DNA from: Epithemia pelagica
Lineage: Eukaryota > Bacillariophyta > Bacillariophyceae > Surirellales > Surirellaceae
Reading direction: 5' to 3'
Assembly: GCA_946965045.2 (NCBI GenBank)
Contig: OX337236.1
Coordinates: forward strand, 1,116,001 to 1,180,000
Length of the DNA stretch: 64,000 nt
Under the pieces are notes generated by a model. The model saw only the letters and a list, made by a program, of their open reading frames with translations, ran no database searches and had not been told where the DNA came from. This document shows, piece by piece, positions 1 to 11,448 of this stretch (position 1 is the stretch's first letter; every line of letters starts with the position of its first letter). Made by a program: the position numbers and the translations under genes.

Positions 1-1
1 T

Positions 2-715
2 TTCGAAACCGAAAATGACGGGGTTACAACTCAACGGACTGAGAATGTTGCGCCATATGCTCTTGGTGGCGATAATAAGAGCAACTTTTCCCCTGTATCT
101 ATCCTCAGCGAGGTCGGTACTTATGTCATCAAGGCAACTCCTTACTCGGGTAACGGTGGGACTGGAACAAGTGGAACAGAAATCTCGATTACCATTACAG
201 TGGTCACGACAGCCAATAGCGGACCTTCACCCACACCAGCTCCCGTGCAACCCACTCCAGCTCCCGTGCAACCCACGCCTTCTCCTACACCTGCTCCTGT
301 CTCGCCCACGCCGCAACCTACCACACCTCAACCCACCGAACACCATCCGGATGTGCGTGAGATTGTACTAGTTCCTGGTGGAGAGGACCCCAAGAATGGT
401 TGGGCGGATAGCTACTCCTTCGGTGATCGCTGCTATTGTGATGACTCCATTTCCACCTATGATCACAAGATGAAGGACTTTATGGTCGAGTTGGAGGATG
501 GTAACTGGTACACGGTCGATTATATCTGCAACCACATTATTGGGCCAGGACCTGGTTCTGCGGGCCGTCCTCTGTACAACGACGTTCAGTGCGGCAACGG
601 ACCACCCAATGATGCGGGTGATGAACACAATTGCCCCGGTCGAGTGGACCTTGGAAGTAGTGGCTGTGGACACATTGGACCAAAATGGAACTTTAGCAAT
701 GTGACATGGACGTAA
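2..715 (+). CDS. Secreted-type protein, 3' part (5' end outside window)
   Basis: The frame is open from the left window edge to the TAA at 713-715, so the start lies upstream. In order it shows an extracellular beta-sandwich-like repeat (about 1-195; motifs TENVAPYALGGD and GTYVIKATPYSG, a pattern I know from bacterial and diatom surface proteins), a Pro/Thr-rich linker of PTPAPVQ-type repeats (about 215-350), and a cysteine-containing C-terminal domain with a CYCDD motif and several further Cys residues (about 360-712). The architecture fits a secreted or cell-surface protein with disulfide-rich modules and a possibly glycosylated linker. No catalytic motif is recognised, so the function is unknown. 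It converges on the minus-strand gene ending at 1045. Confidence 0.7.
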   Translation, partial: FETENDGVTTQRTENVAPYALGGDNKSNFSPVSILSEVGTYVIKATPYSGNGGTGTSGTEISITITVVTTANSGPSPTPAPVQPTPAPVQPTPSPTPAPVSPTPQPTTPQPTEHHPDVREIVLVPGGEDPKNGWADSYSFGDRCYCDDSISTYDHKMKDFMVELEDGNWYTVDYICNHIIGPGPGSAGRPLYNDVQCGNGPPNDAGDEHNCPGRVDLGSSGCGHIGPKWNFSNVTWT

Positions 716-1044
716 CGTGCTGCCTCGCCTCACAAGCGGCAATAACGGGAAACAAGTAGACATGGTTTCAAAGAGAGACAGGTCTATGACACATTTTACT
801 TTTCGCAGCCTTCACTCTCTCGCCACTTTCCCGTGTATCCATTCTGTATCACATTTGCCAACTTCACACGATCATTCATCCAAGATCTACTCAACGAACA
901 AACAATACTTGACAACTACAAACAGAACTTAGGAATAACGAACCAATTTAGTACAAACGTTATTTCGAAAACTATACACACCACAAAGAATTCCAGATGT
1001 CTTGGACGAGAATGTAGAGCAAAACAGAGATGGTACTGTTTTGC
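716..1044. other. Convergent intergenic region
   Basis: This stretch lies between two genes that end towards each other and presumably holds both 3' UTRs. I see no convincing coding region, RNA gene or repeat in it. Confidence 0.5.
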
Positions 1045-1649
1045 TTAATCGTCGTAGTGATATTTGCCTTCCTTTTTGCCACCCTTCTTCTTGTAGGATT
1101 CCTTTTTGCCTCCCTTCATTTTGAGTTTTCCTTTGTCGCCCATCTTGTAGGATTCCTTTTTGCCGCGCTTCTTGACAAGTTTTCCTTTGCCGCCCTTCTT
1201 TGAGGGTTCTGTTACTTTACTTGTGGGTTTCATTGTCGGTTTCATTGTGGTGGGCGTCTTCGTTGGAGAAGACACGGGGGGAGCAACGGGGGAAGCTGTT
1301 GGATCCACATCCTCAACCAATGGGCAAATCCCGCTAATACGGTAGTATGGAACCAATTCGCCACCCAGGGTCATGAGGAACTCGTCGATTGCCCCATCAC
1401 CCCAACCCCATCTCGAGGGAAGGGAAAATGGACTCGCGTGATTCACAGTCCACTCGCAAAAGTCTGGTTCTGGGATCTCCGTAATGGGAAGATCAGCATG
1501 TAGGCTTGCAAAGCCTTAAAGTAGGCCAAGCCTACTTCAACTTGAACACAGATACCGTCTTCCACATAACATGGCTCAATGTTGGGTGGGTCGATTGAAA
1601 TCTGTGCGCCCTCTTCTGTGACACTCCTGCGGGGAAGGGCGACTTGCAG
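1045..1649 (-). pseudogene. M14 carboxypeptidase-like gene, C-terminal half, cut off by retrotransposon
   Basis: This is the downstream half of the gene whose upstream half lies at 28276-29647. Reading down the minus strand from 1649, a frame with VTEEGAQISIDPPNIEP and several Cys runs to about 1490. The reading then shifts by one base into ITEIPEPDFCEW and continues to the TAA-type end at 1045. The tail is a Thr/Pro-rich linker (TMKPTMKPT) followed by a strongly basic Lys/Gly tail with repeated GGKKESYK-like units, resembling the lysine-rich tails of some diatom wall-associated proteins (inference). The one-base shift near 1489 and the frame mismatch across the insertion site mean the gene is not translatable as it stands. 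The coordinates abut one copy of the CCGCC target duplication. Confidence 0.75.
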
Positions 1650-1654
1650 CCGCC
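1650..1654. repeat. Left target-site duplication (CCGCC) of outer copia element
   Basis: CCGCC at 1650-1654 directly precedes the first LTR. The same five bases follow the second LTR at 28276-28280. Five-base duplications are usual for Ty1/copia integrases. Confidence 0.85.
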
Positions 1655-2158
1655 AGTCGCAGTTTATGTTTTTTTAGCACCAGTCGCGTTTCCAAATTTG
1701 TATTTGTGTTTTGAAATATTAAATTTGCACCACTGGCAGTTTGTGTTGCATGACCCAATGATATAAGCCTACAGGTCGGAATCCGCGCATGCATGACGCG
1801 CAGGATGGGCTTTTGGCGCCACAGAACGCCGGGCCATTCGCCGTTTGTGTCTACGACACTCATGTTTTGCTAACTCACCTATGACACAACAAACAACAAA
1901 TGAGATTACTATCGTCCATTTGAATCAAGCTGTGCGTTGCAAGATAGCAGATCAATTCCTGGAAGCCAAAGCAAGGAATCAAAATGAGGAACTCAAGATC
2001 ACTTTGTTTACTCTATAGCTTTAATCATAATATCGATACAGGAGTTTTTGCAACGCAAAGACTTCTAGGTTGGTGTGGAGACTTGATCAATCTCCACCCC
2101 GATTACGCGGTATTGCCCTAGCTATTAGTATACCCAGTGTATGCTAGTGACTCTGATA
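1655..2158 (+). repeat. 5' LTR of outer copia element
   Basis: 504 bp, nearly identical to 27771-28275 (about three substitutions and one A insertion). The boundaries are fixed by where the two copies stop matching, and the 5-bp target duplication confirms them. Confidence 0.9.
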
Positions 2159-2393
2159 GGTTGCTACACCCAATTTTACAGCCTAACCCGCTACCGTTTC
2201 CTCTGTTCTAGTCCCAACGACCACCATCGTCGGACTACCCCTTCTCGAGATTTTTTGACAGGCCAACAAGCTGTCTACCCCAAGCGACGATTCACCAACG
2301 ACTCTAGGGAGCCACTTCTCCTTTGAGCCAATCGAAGAAGAAATCGTCTTCAACAGTTCCAGTTCTGACGGAAACGCCTCGGACACGTCCAGT
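2159..2393 (+). other. Leader of outer copia element
   Basis: This lies between the 5' LTR and the first gag methionine and would contain the primer binding site and untranslated leader. The sequence immediately after the LTR does not match the usual initiator-Met primer site. The gag frame is open upstream of 2394 for some distance, so an earlier start is possible. Confidence 0.5.
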
Positions 2394-3057
2394 ATGGCAA
2401 GTTCTGAAACCACCCCCAAGCCCACTTTCAAGCCACCCAAGCCCACAATGGGCGATCTTGTTCAACTCGACGAGTACAAGTGGGCGGCTTGGACCGGCGG
2501 AAAGCCTCTCCACACCTGGAAAGGACTCGACCCAACCGCCAAAACCTTCCCTGCAACTCCTCACCAACGACGATTTGGCAAAGACATCACCGGATTTGAG
2601 ACTCGCTGCAGCGGATTGTCCATTCGTTTCAAAAAGGGAGACAACCTCCACGAATTTATGAGGCGTCTCAACGACGTCTTCGTCCTCCGAGGTCTCGACA
2701 CCATCTGCTACCTCGCCGATCCAGCAACCCAAAAGAAATGCGACACATCGTCAATGAGCACACTCGCTTTAACCTCAAGCTTGTGCAGAAGGCAGCCCCT
2801 GCGCACTGCGCCCAGTTCGACCCATACGATTCTGAAAACGACACCGCTGCCCGCATGTGTCTCCTCGACTCTGTCAAACTGAAGATCCGCAAAATGTTAG
2901 AAACAAAGACAAACTCAACGGACTCCTTTCTTGTTACCTGGATGACTTTTATTAACCTTCTCCAATCCGACTCGGTTCAGAAATACGATGCTCTATCCGC
3001 CAAGATCGCAAGCCGAACCCCATTCATGTATCCAGGGCAGAACATTTCTGAAATGGC
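2394..3057 (+). pseudogene. Outer copia gag, first segment
   Basis: The ATG at 2394 opens a gag frame containing YKWAAWTGGKPLHTWKGL, closely matching the gag start of the element at 56.7 kb (WVAWTGGKPTYKWDGL). One A appears to be missing near 2743-2748, so the frame shifts and continues as MRHIVNEHTRFNL and onward. The segment ends where the inner copia element was inserted, inside the duplicated ATGGC. The frame resumes without loss at 11449. The product would be the capsid part of gag, assembling retrotransposon particles. The frameshift makes this copy defective. Confidence 0.8.
3053..3057. repeat. Target-site duplication (ATGGC) of inner copia element
   Basis: ATGGC at 3053-3057 is repeated at 11449-11453, flanking the 787-bp LTRs. 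Confidence 0.9.
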
Positions 3058-3844
3058 TGTTACAATTCTCTTGGAATTGCAGTGGCGTTGATGCTCGGTA
3101 GAGCAGACAATCAGGTAGTCACCAACCGATACAAACCTCTCCACGGGTAAGAGAGGAAAGCAAGTCGTAGTCTATCAAAAGGATAGTCGGGACACAAAAG
3201 AGGATGTGATAAATGGTGATATTGTTAGATTGTGTGTTGATTACTACGATAGGTCTACGTGAAATGTTCGGTCCTGCCAAGGGTCATGTGTCAAAGGTTC
3301 TTGGCGGCAACAGGTTTGGAATAGTTGGAGTTGATTCATGTGATGTATATGACATGTATATGTGGACGGATAACATATACAGGGTCAACAGCTCTTGCTT
3401 TGGATTGGCATAGTTGTTTTCATGGCGCGCAGCTTGTTGACAATTATTTGGAGATTGTGGGAATGGAAATATGGTCTCGCGTGATCGTGTGTCGTGCTTG
3501 GGATACTTAGACCGTTGGGTCGGATAGATGCCGACAGCGCTCGGATGTCGCTTGGGCGCGCTCGATGATTTTGGGCGCGTACGCTTAGGGCGTTAGTATA
3601 ATGTCCGAGCAACGGCCAAATTTACGTCCGTTGTAATACCGCACGACCCAGTTTAGTCTTGAGAGTGAGTTTGTCAATCTATTCTCACTTTTCATGATTT
3701 GCGAAGAAATATAGGTCGATATAGCGCAAAGCTAGGGAACATAGCTCGAAGCTAGATGGCATGATGCGATAGCACGAGGCTATGTGACATGGGGAATCGA
3801 TGAGATGTAGAATCTAACCACCATAGACAGTGAGAATTCTAACA
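3058..3844 (-). repeat. 3' LTR of inner copia element
   Basis: 787 bp, matching 10662-11448 except for about two substitutions. The terminal inverted bases are TGTTA...TAACA. The last codons of the gag-pol frame (Cys and TAG) lie in the first bases of this LTR as read on the minus strand. Confidence 0.93.
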
Positions 3845-6800
3845 CTCCCCACAACTCGTCGTTTCAGCCTTGTCATCATTGGATTTGTTGAGGTCTTGAA
3901 CTTCTCCTTTCCAAAACAACAATGGCTTGAGCATGGGCCAAATAGATACGAAATCCCAATGTTTGCTAAGGATATCGGCAGGGTTGGTCTTTCCATCTTT
4001 CCAGTAGAATGCAACATACTTTGCTGCGATGGCTTCACGAACTCGGTGGTATGACAGAAGATGGTGTCTCTTGGATAGTATGGAATGAGGAACGGTTGCA
4101 TTGAGCACAACAGATCTGTTATCTCCGTACATGTAACTTTGCTCTCGGATAGGTACTCCAAGGTAGCGGAGAGAATGTCGTAATTCTGTAATCTGATCTA
4201 TTGCTGTCCTTGCAGCCACAAACTTGGATCCATAGGTAGCAGTTTCCACCGTGCTCTGTCTCTTGCTGTACCAGTCAATAGGTGTTCCGTTCAACAAATG
4301 TAGAACAGCAGTGACGGATTTACCAGTGACTATGTCATGCATGAGATTGGCATCAACATAATGAGTTGTGGTAACATAGCGGCCAAGAGGTGTTGGGCAG
4401 TCTTCAGGAATACGTTCACTTGCATTCGAATAGACAGTGCGAGTCCAATCAAATTCTTGGGTAGGAAGACTTGAATTATCAGGCTCTCCAATCCTAAATC
4501 TGATTGCACCTTCTGGGAGATGTGCAAGGTATCCATAGATACGCTTGGCTCTATCAAGATGTCCTTTCCTCGGAGCAGCACGAAAGTGTGATAGCGTCAT
4601 TGTAGCGGTGAAGACGTCGAAACGACCAAAAGTGATCACCCATTGTAGTTGTCCAATCAGAGTTTGGAAATGGCTAGTACCTTCTTCATCAAGGAGCTCA
4701 GAATCATCCAATTCAGGATGGTCTCCACCAATAAGAGGTGTTTTGGCTTTCTTGGGTTTCTCCTTGAAGATTCGTTCGAAAGTGTCCATCATCTTACCAA
4801 TGTAGCGTCTTGGATCTGCTACTAATGTTCCATCAGAATCCTTGGTGTAACAACATCCCAAGTGGAAATCAATAGGTCCATCTCCTTTGAGTTTAAAGTT
4901 GTATTTCTCCTTCAGGACCTTGCAGATATTCCCAGGATCAGTAGAAATAATGGCTAAGTCATCAACCTATACGGCAATGTATTTGTAACAGTCTTCTCCA
5001 GGTGCTTTCCTCATCCAGATATCCGGATCTGCTTTGCTTGGTGAAAATCCCATGTCTGTCAAAACATCAAATAAGACATCATGCCAGCGTGCGCCTGATG
5101 ACTTCAATCCATAAAGTGCCTTGTATATAATCAGGATGTGACCTTCTAATTCCTTGAATTCAGGTCCTGCGACAATGAAGATTTTCTCCCCTGTCAAGGC
5201 TTCCAGATATGCATTTCCAATATCTGCTCCCCATATTTCCAAGTCATTCAAAGTACCCAGGAATAAGGCAATGCGGAGGTTGCAAATGGAAACAACACCT
5301 GAATAGATTGTCTCAACAGGTTCTTTTGTGAGATGTCCATCTGCGATAAGTCTTGCTTTATGTCGTCCATCATGTTTTACGTCAAAGACAAGATGTACAC
5401 GTATCTTATGATATCCTTCAGGTGCATTGGATACTTTCCCTTTAATGAAGATGGCTTTCCCAAAATCCTTGAATGTCTTGTAGGACTGGATCTGTGACAA
5501 TTCTAATTCTGTTGCATCCTGCCACTTTGTGTTGCCATGTTGTTTATCAAGAGCGACAGCATCCTCATAATTGCGTGGTACTTGGAATCCAAACTTATAC
5601 TTGACGGAATGGTGAACTTGTTTAATCCTTGACTGTTTGGCTGCTTGAATGAGACGTTTGCTTGTTTTGACATAACGTTTCAAATGCTTCCATCCAGGTT
5701 CGTTGAGTAAACCATGTTTCTTTCCATAAATTGCTACAGTGATCGGATCATCATTGGCGATGAGTGATAAAGGTTCATAGGTAGTCTCCCCAGTTTCCCA
5801 ATCAACAAGCAAATTATATTTGCTCCCCTTGTAATCTGGATCAGTTGTGTTCAGTGGGCCTTGATGGGCAATGACGTCCCTGAACCTGAAAAGATTATCT
5901 CCAGAGGTTTGAGCTTGGTTATCTCGTTCGATATACTCCATGAGTTGATTATAGGATATCATCTCATCAACATCAGAATTTGTCTTTCGGTAGATGTACT
6001 TGACACGTTCTTCCTGTTTCGTTGCTTCTTCATTAAGATCAATGACTCGTTTGATGACACGTGCACGGTGTCGCTCCCCATTTTCTTCTGTGTCGCATAG
6101 GAATGTGCGTCCTATCATGTCGTCAAAATCGATCGTGGGCATTGGTTTGGATGGATCTTCACTATCACTGCGAATGAAGACAGTGTCAGCTTGCTTATCA
6201 TTGTCATCCTTCTCAGACGAATCCTCCCCTGAAGGGCGATCCACACGTAGGTTAGGTGTAGTGGATTCAACACGGCGAACGGCAGAATGGTAGATTATCT
6301 GGTTATCCTGGGTGAGAATCTTCCAAGTAAAAGAATCACCAACGCTGTGAGCAAAACCAACCCAGTGGCCAAGTTTCTCATCAGAAGAAGATGGATATGA
6401 ACCAGAATTGGGTTCAGCGGGGTCGACACGGTAGTAAACCTCATCCCAGAAAGGAAAGAACAAGAGATGAGTAATGTCAGGTGGGCGTCCGGAGAGAGCC
6501 TCAAGAGGAGTGCGACCGGAATGGGTGGGTGATGATGTATGGTTCAATAAGTCACAGACATACTCAAGGCAAAGAAGCCAGGTGTTGGCAGGGCAACCAG
6601 TGGCATTCATGAGAGCGTTAGTCATACGTTTGACGGTCTGGTAACGGTTTTCAGCCTTATTCTGGTGTTGATGATAAGGTTCGGATTGATACTCCCCAAT
6701 AAGCAAAGTGCGAAGAATGTCTTTGACCTTTTGAGAGATGAGAGATGAACCACCATCACTGATAAGAGTCTCCATGGCACCACGAAACCGGATGTTGTCC

Positions 6801-9526
6801 TGAAGAGTATTGACAAACTGTTTGGTTGACTTGATCCCATAGATATCAGTAACCAGGGTATCTCGACCAACAAAGATTTTTGCGACTTTACCGCCATGGT
6901 CAACAGCAGGGGTGTCGGAGAAAACCGAGTCAGTAGCAACGGGTTCATGACGTCGAGGTATATTAAGGACCGGATTGCGAGCCTTCAAATGTTTCTTGAG
7001 GGTGTCGTGGTCAAAAGAAATGCTACCATTACGTGTAGTGTGCTTGAACGTATCGGCAATAACATCTTCAGATTGCCAACCAAAGAATGGCCGGAACTTC
7101 TTCCAGTCATACGCTTCCTGGTAACGACGGTGGACATAGGCATGAAGTGTAGGATCATTACCTTCTGCGTCAGCATAGATAGAAAAGAAGGGTGTGTCGT
7201 CAGGTCCATGATCGTATGGGAGATCCAAAAGGAGATTGAGGTTACAAACAACACGATCAGTGTACTCCCCATAGTTGTCATATGGATGGTTCGACATACT
7301 ACCATCAGTCTTGACGTGTTTCCAATCAGGATCATTGTCAGAGGGTGTGGGAGAATACGAATGGTCCAGAACACCAGGATCCCATGTGTCGGGTGACGTG
7401 AAGATGATCTGAGGTAAGGTATTCATGTCATCGTCGCTGGGGATACCCAAGGAGTGGATGTAGGCTAACCCATCCTTGATGTGAAGGGGTATAGCACGAC
7501 CATCAAGTGTAGTGATGCGTTGTTTACCATCAACTTTAACAGATCGTTCATCAACAGCAAGTCCGAAATGCTCGAATTGACCAGGAGCATGGATAGATAA
7601 GCCCTTTCCATAATAAGCATATTCATTGAAGATGCCGACAATAGGTCCATCATTGGTCTCAAACTTTGCGGCACATGTGACGACAGGAAGTCCAGTAAGT
7701 TCATGGTTATCAATACCCACAATAGTGATATGGCGGCCAGTCTTAGAAAGGATGCGCATGTCAGAACCAGCAAGTCCTCCTTTAGCACCACGGTCAATCA
7801 ATTGATTTCCTGGTAAAGTAGATTTCCTGGAAAACAAATAGCGTGGAACATGTCCTGCTTGTTTATGCATGTTGGCTTTGAAAGTAACCTTCTTGCTCGT
7901 CTTGGACTTGGCGTTAGAAAGAACACTAGTCAGGTCAGTTGCCAGGTGATTGATATCAGTCGTCATGGCTTGGTTGATAAATTGTGTAACCGGATCTGAA
8001 TCATCTGGATGCTCAGGGACTGCGCCAGGTGAGTCGTCATCAGATGCAACTTGGTTGGGGTCAGGATCAGGTTCCGGATCAATGTCGAGGGCATGTGTTT
8101 GCACTTTCCTCGGTGTTGTTGATGAAGGTGCTTGAATCATCTTGTTATACTCAATGATCAACTTGCGATCTTCTTCAGAAAGTTTGAACCATAGGTCACG
8201 CGGTAGACTAACCTTGGACGAAGAGGATGGAGATTCAGATGTCGCTTTGGTGTTGTGGACATGATACTCCATATCATCTTGTGAGGTTATGTCAGCATCT
8301 GTATCTTGGCCATATAGTGATTCATGTTGTTTGACATGTCAACGGCGACTATGAACAGATGACTGGGTTGCTTGATCATGGTCATAAGCTGCGTCTAGAA
8401 GGAGACGGAAGTATGATTGATAGCAAAGGGATTTTGCACCGGATTTGGTGTTCACCACATTATCCAAGATCTTGACTCGGCAGAGATCAGGTACCTTTTC
8501 TACAGCTTGCATGAGGAAGGTCATCCTGGTATGATCAGGGATGCGATCAGACAATGTCACTAGATTGTCTAGCAAACGTAGCTGCTCTTGAAAGTGTAGA
8601 AGAAATTGACGTGTTGTTCCGCGCCATGTGTCGTCAAGACGTAGATTGGAAATGTAGTTGGTTAAACGGAGGACTTCTCGTTTTGCTAGGTCGGATTCGG
8701 TATGCAAAGAGTGTAACTTCTGCAATACGGCACGCGCATCTTCATCATGTTCATGTTCACGTACATAGGCTCGACCTTGGTCAGTCTGAATGATACGGAC
8801 AAGAACGGAGTAAAGAAATACTTGTTGCTCTTGAAAAAGTTCTTCGGCATACTCATCATCATGGGGTGGTGTGTATTTGAAATTCAGAACGTTGGATAGG
8901 CCTTGAGCCTTAGCTGTAGTCTTGAATACACGCCAGAATGAATCGTATTATCGTTCATCCTTGAATACCTCATATGCAGTTGCGTCGCGTTTAGTTCCCT
9001 TTCTGAATGCTGTAAGGTCTTGTTGAGATTGGGATGCGGCAGTAACTGTGCTGACAGATTTCACAGATGACGGTGACTTCATTGGGGAGACTGGAACTTG
9101 GCTAGGTGGTCCCTTAGAGAAATCTGTGTTGATCCTCCAAGTGTTGAACTCTTTCCTCGTTAGGTTCATCCAGTCGCTATTGGATAGCTCGTCTTGAATT
9201 TCATTGGTCTTGTATATGGCCCAATAAGCCAAGAGCTTGATCTGCTGTCTTGTGGGGCCTTGTAGATCATGTGTCTGTTTGTTGACCTTGTATTGTGTCA
9301 GTTCGTTCATGGATTCCTCGGTATTAGTTTGCATATACGAGATAACATGGGTAATGTTCTCAAAACCATGGTATTTCATCCACTTCATTAAGTAGTCGGC
9401 CCTTTCCTTGGTAAAGAATTGGCAGACAGTAAATATGATGTGGTCGAATAGGTCTGTGTTCGAGACATTGTCTTGGTTATCTTCTCCCTTAGGAGTCGTA
9501 GGTGTCTTGGGTGATTGAGGATCCAT
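3839..9526 (-). pseudogene. Inner copia gag-pol polyprotein with three in-frame stops
   Basis: One continuous reading frame of 1896 codons starts at the ATG at 9524-9526 and ends with TAG at 3839-3841. It is broken only by TAA at 8948-8950, TGA at 8339-8341 and TAG at 4967-4969. Domains in order: gag (9526 to about 8340); aspartic protease with DRGAKGGLAG in place of the usual DSGA or DTGA; integrase core with Asp (TLVTDIYG), Asp (LISDGGSS) and Glu (NKAENRYQ); RT with WGADIGNAYL and the YVDD box; and RNase H with Asp (HYVDANL), Glu (ETATYGSKF) and Asp (MYGDNRS). The TAG at 4967 sits exactly at the Tyr of YVDD, removing the RT active site from any product that stops there. Frame and domain order are otherwise intact. 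No CCHC knuckle is visible. Confidence 0.9.
3845..3854 (-). promoter_or_regulatory. Polypurine tract of inner copia element
   Basis: Read on the minus strand, TTGTGGGGAG directly precedes the 3' LTR start TGTTAG. This is the expected plus-strand DNA priming site. Confidence 0.7.
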
Positions 9527-9882
9527 GGTGTTATTTGTTTGGTTCGATGTTTATTTAATGTGTGGTGTGATGTGGTTTATTTAATGTGTGATGTGATGTG
9601 AACCCGGATGTACCACGTTTGCCACGTATGTACCACGTATGTTATACCCGGATGTGTGTTGTGATGTGCGACTCCTGGAAATTTCCGTCGATTCCGACAA
9701 ATTTTCGCCGAGTTTAAACAAATTTTCGCCGAATTTTTGCGATTTGACGGGAATGTGTGGCGTGTTGTGCGACCAAGTGTACCCGGATGTGCGTTGAGTT
9801 TAAGTCTTGGAAAGGTTTTGAGAGGACGGGAGTTAACTATGAGTAATTAAGCTTCGGTTTCCGAATCTCCACTCTCTTCCGA
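9527..9882 (-). other. Inner copia spacer between upstream frame and gag
   Basis: This stretch is rich in short repeated motifs (GTGTGATGTGATGTG-like runs, several ACCCGGATGT units, and two AAATTTTCGCCGA units). I see no open frame and no known RNA element. Confidence 0.5.
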
Positions 9883-10626
9883 CTAATCAGAGTCGTTTCC
9901 AGGCTCAGATGGGGCAGCACAAGCAACAGAAGAAGGGGTATCACCTTCAGCCAAGTGGTTCTCGGCCTCGGCACGCAAAGGGAAGATAGTTGCACGATGG
10001 TCCTCGATGGTATGGACCTCGTGGATGTAGGCAACGTAGTTATCTAGGCGTACAACGTTAGGAGGCAGAGGGCAAGTCGTCGTGTTCACGACGTAGATGG
10101 TATTGTAGTATCCAGTTGGGCGCTCGAAGGTTAGGAAGCGGAGGTGGACAGTACGGATGGGGTTGCCCGAGAGGGTGGCCAAGATGAGGCGACGCCTCGG
10201 AGAGCGATGAAGTTGGTCGTTCAGACGTTCAATGTCTTCTTGGTCGACGATGTGGGTCACCGATTGGAACTGGCGTTCGATCTAGGTCTCCCCACGGATG
10301 ATCTCGGGATCGAAGGTCGAAGAAGTTGGTTGACGGAAGTACTTGATATGATCAGCAATCAACCGGGTGGTACGACGGGATCAAGAAGGGACGAGCCGAC
10401 GAGGCGGACTCGGGGGCCGAAGCAACGGCGCAGGGATCGGAGCGTGAGGCTGGGTTGGAGTCTCGAATGGGTTGCTGTTGGAACTGTCGACGGAGATGTT
10501 GACCGATGTGTTGACTGCCTTTGGCGTCGGCACCAGTTCCTGCTGCACCAGGGTATCGGGCTGCCCGGAATGCAGGTTGACTCGATAGATCTGTCGTACA
10601 GGAGTGATAAGCTCGTTAGTATCCAT
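9883..10626 (-). pseudogene. Upstream frame of inner copia element (unknown protein, two stops)
   Basis: An ATG at 10624-10626 opens a frame of 248 codons that ends before gag. It is interrupted only by TGA at 10381-10383 and TAG at 10282-10284. The N-terminal part is Pro-rich. The C-terminal part is ordered-looking (LILATLSGNPIRTVHLRFL and VVRLDNYVAYIHEVHTIEDH). I do not recognise the protein. Its position between the 5' LTR and gag is unusual for copia elements, which normally start with gag. Both stops could come from C-to-T changes (CGA to TGA, CAG to TAG). Confidence 0.6.
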
Positions 10627-10661
10627 GAAACCACAAGGAATAAGCTCTGAGACTGTTAATC

Positions 10662-11448
10662 TGTTACAATTCTCTTGGAATTGCAGTGGCGTTGATGCTC
10701 GGTAGAGCAGACAATCAGGTAGTCACCAACCGATACAAACCTCTCCACGGGTAAGAGAGGAAAGCAAGTCGTAGTCTATCAAAAGGATAGTCGGGACACA
10801 AAAGAGGATGTGATAAATGGTGATATTGTTAGATTGTGTGTTGATTACTACGATAGGTCTACGTGAAATGTTCGGTCCTGCCAAGGGTCATGTGTCATAG
10901 GTTCTTGGCGGCAACAGGTTTGGAATAGTTGGAGTTGATTCATGTGATGTATATGACATGTATATGTGGACGGATAACATATACAGGGTCAACAGCTCTT
11001 GCTTTGGATTGGCATAGTTGTTTTCATGGCGCGCAGCTTGTTGACAATTATTTGGAGATTGTGGGAATGGAAATATGGTCTCGCGTGATCGTGTGTCGTG
11101 CTTGGGATACTTAGACCGTTGGGTCGGATAGATGCCGACAGCGCTCGGATGTCGCTTGGGCGCGCTCGATGATTTTGGGCGCGTACGCTTAGGGCGTTAG
11201 TATAATGTCCGAGCAACGGCCAAATTTACGTCCGTTGTAATACCGCACGACCCAGTTTAGTCTTGAGAGTGAGTTTGTCAATCTATTCTCACTTTTCATG
11301 ATTTGCGAAGAAATATAGGTCGATATAGCGCAAAGCTAGGGAACATAGCTCGAAGCTAGATGGCATGATGCGATAGCACGAGGCTATGTGACATGGGGAA
11401 TCGATGAGATGTAGAATCTAACCACCATAGACGGTGAGAATTCTAACA
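10662..11448 (-). repeat. 5' LTR of inner copia element
   Basis: 787 bp, paired with 3058-3844. Differences seen are one base in the TGTGTCA(A/T)AGG region and one near the end (ATAGAC(A/G)GTG). Such low divergence implies a recent insertion. Confidence 0.93.

Larger units (their letters stand above)
3058..11448 (-). mobile_element. Inner Ty1/copia LTR retrotransposon (full length, young, defective)
   Basis: 8391 bp, oriented minus, with 787-bp LTRs at 10662-11448 (5') and 3058-3844 (3') that differ at only about two positions. The LTRs begin TGTTA and end TAACA, and the duplication is ATGGC. On the minus strand the order is 5' LTR, a separate upstream frame (10626-9883), a leader, one gag-pol frame (9526-3839), a polypurine tract and the 3' LTR. 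Five premature stops occur but no frameshift. It is a different copia lineage from the outer element: it has a DRGA-type protease and no visible CCHC zinc knuckle. Confidence 0.93.

Noticed and set aside
1576-1863. Minus-strand frame that runs from the LTR into the M14 gene
   Set aside because: It crosses the insertion boundary, mixing LTR and host sequence in the wrong frame. It is a product of the insertion, not a gene.
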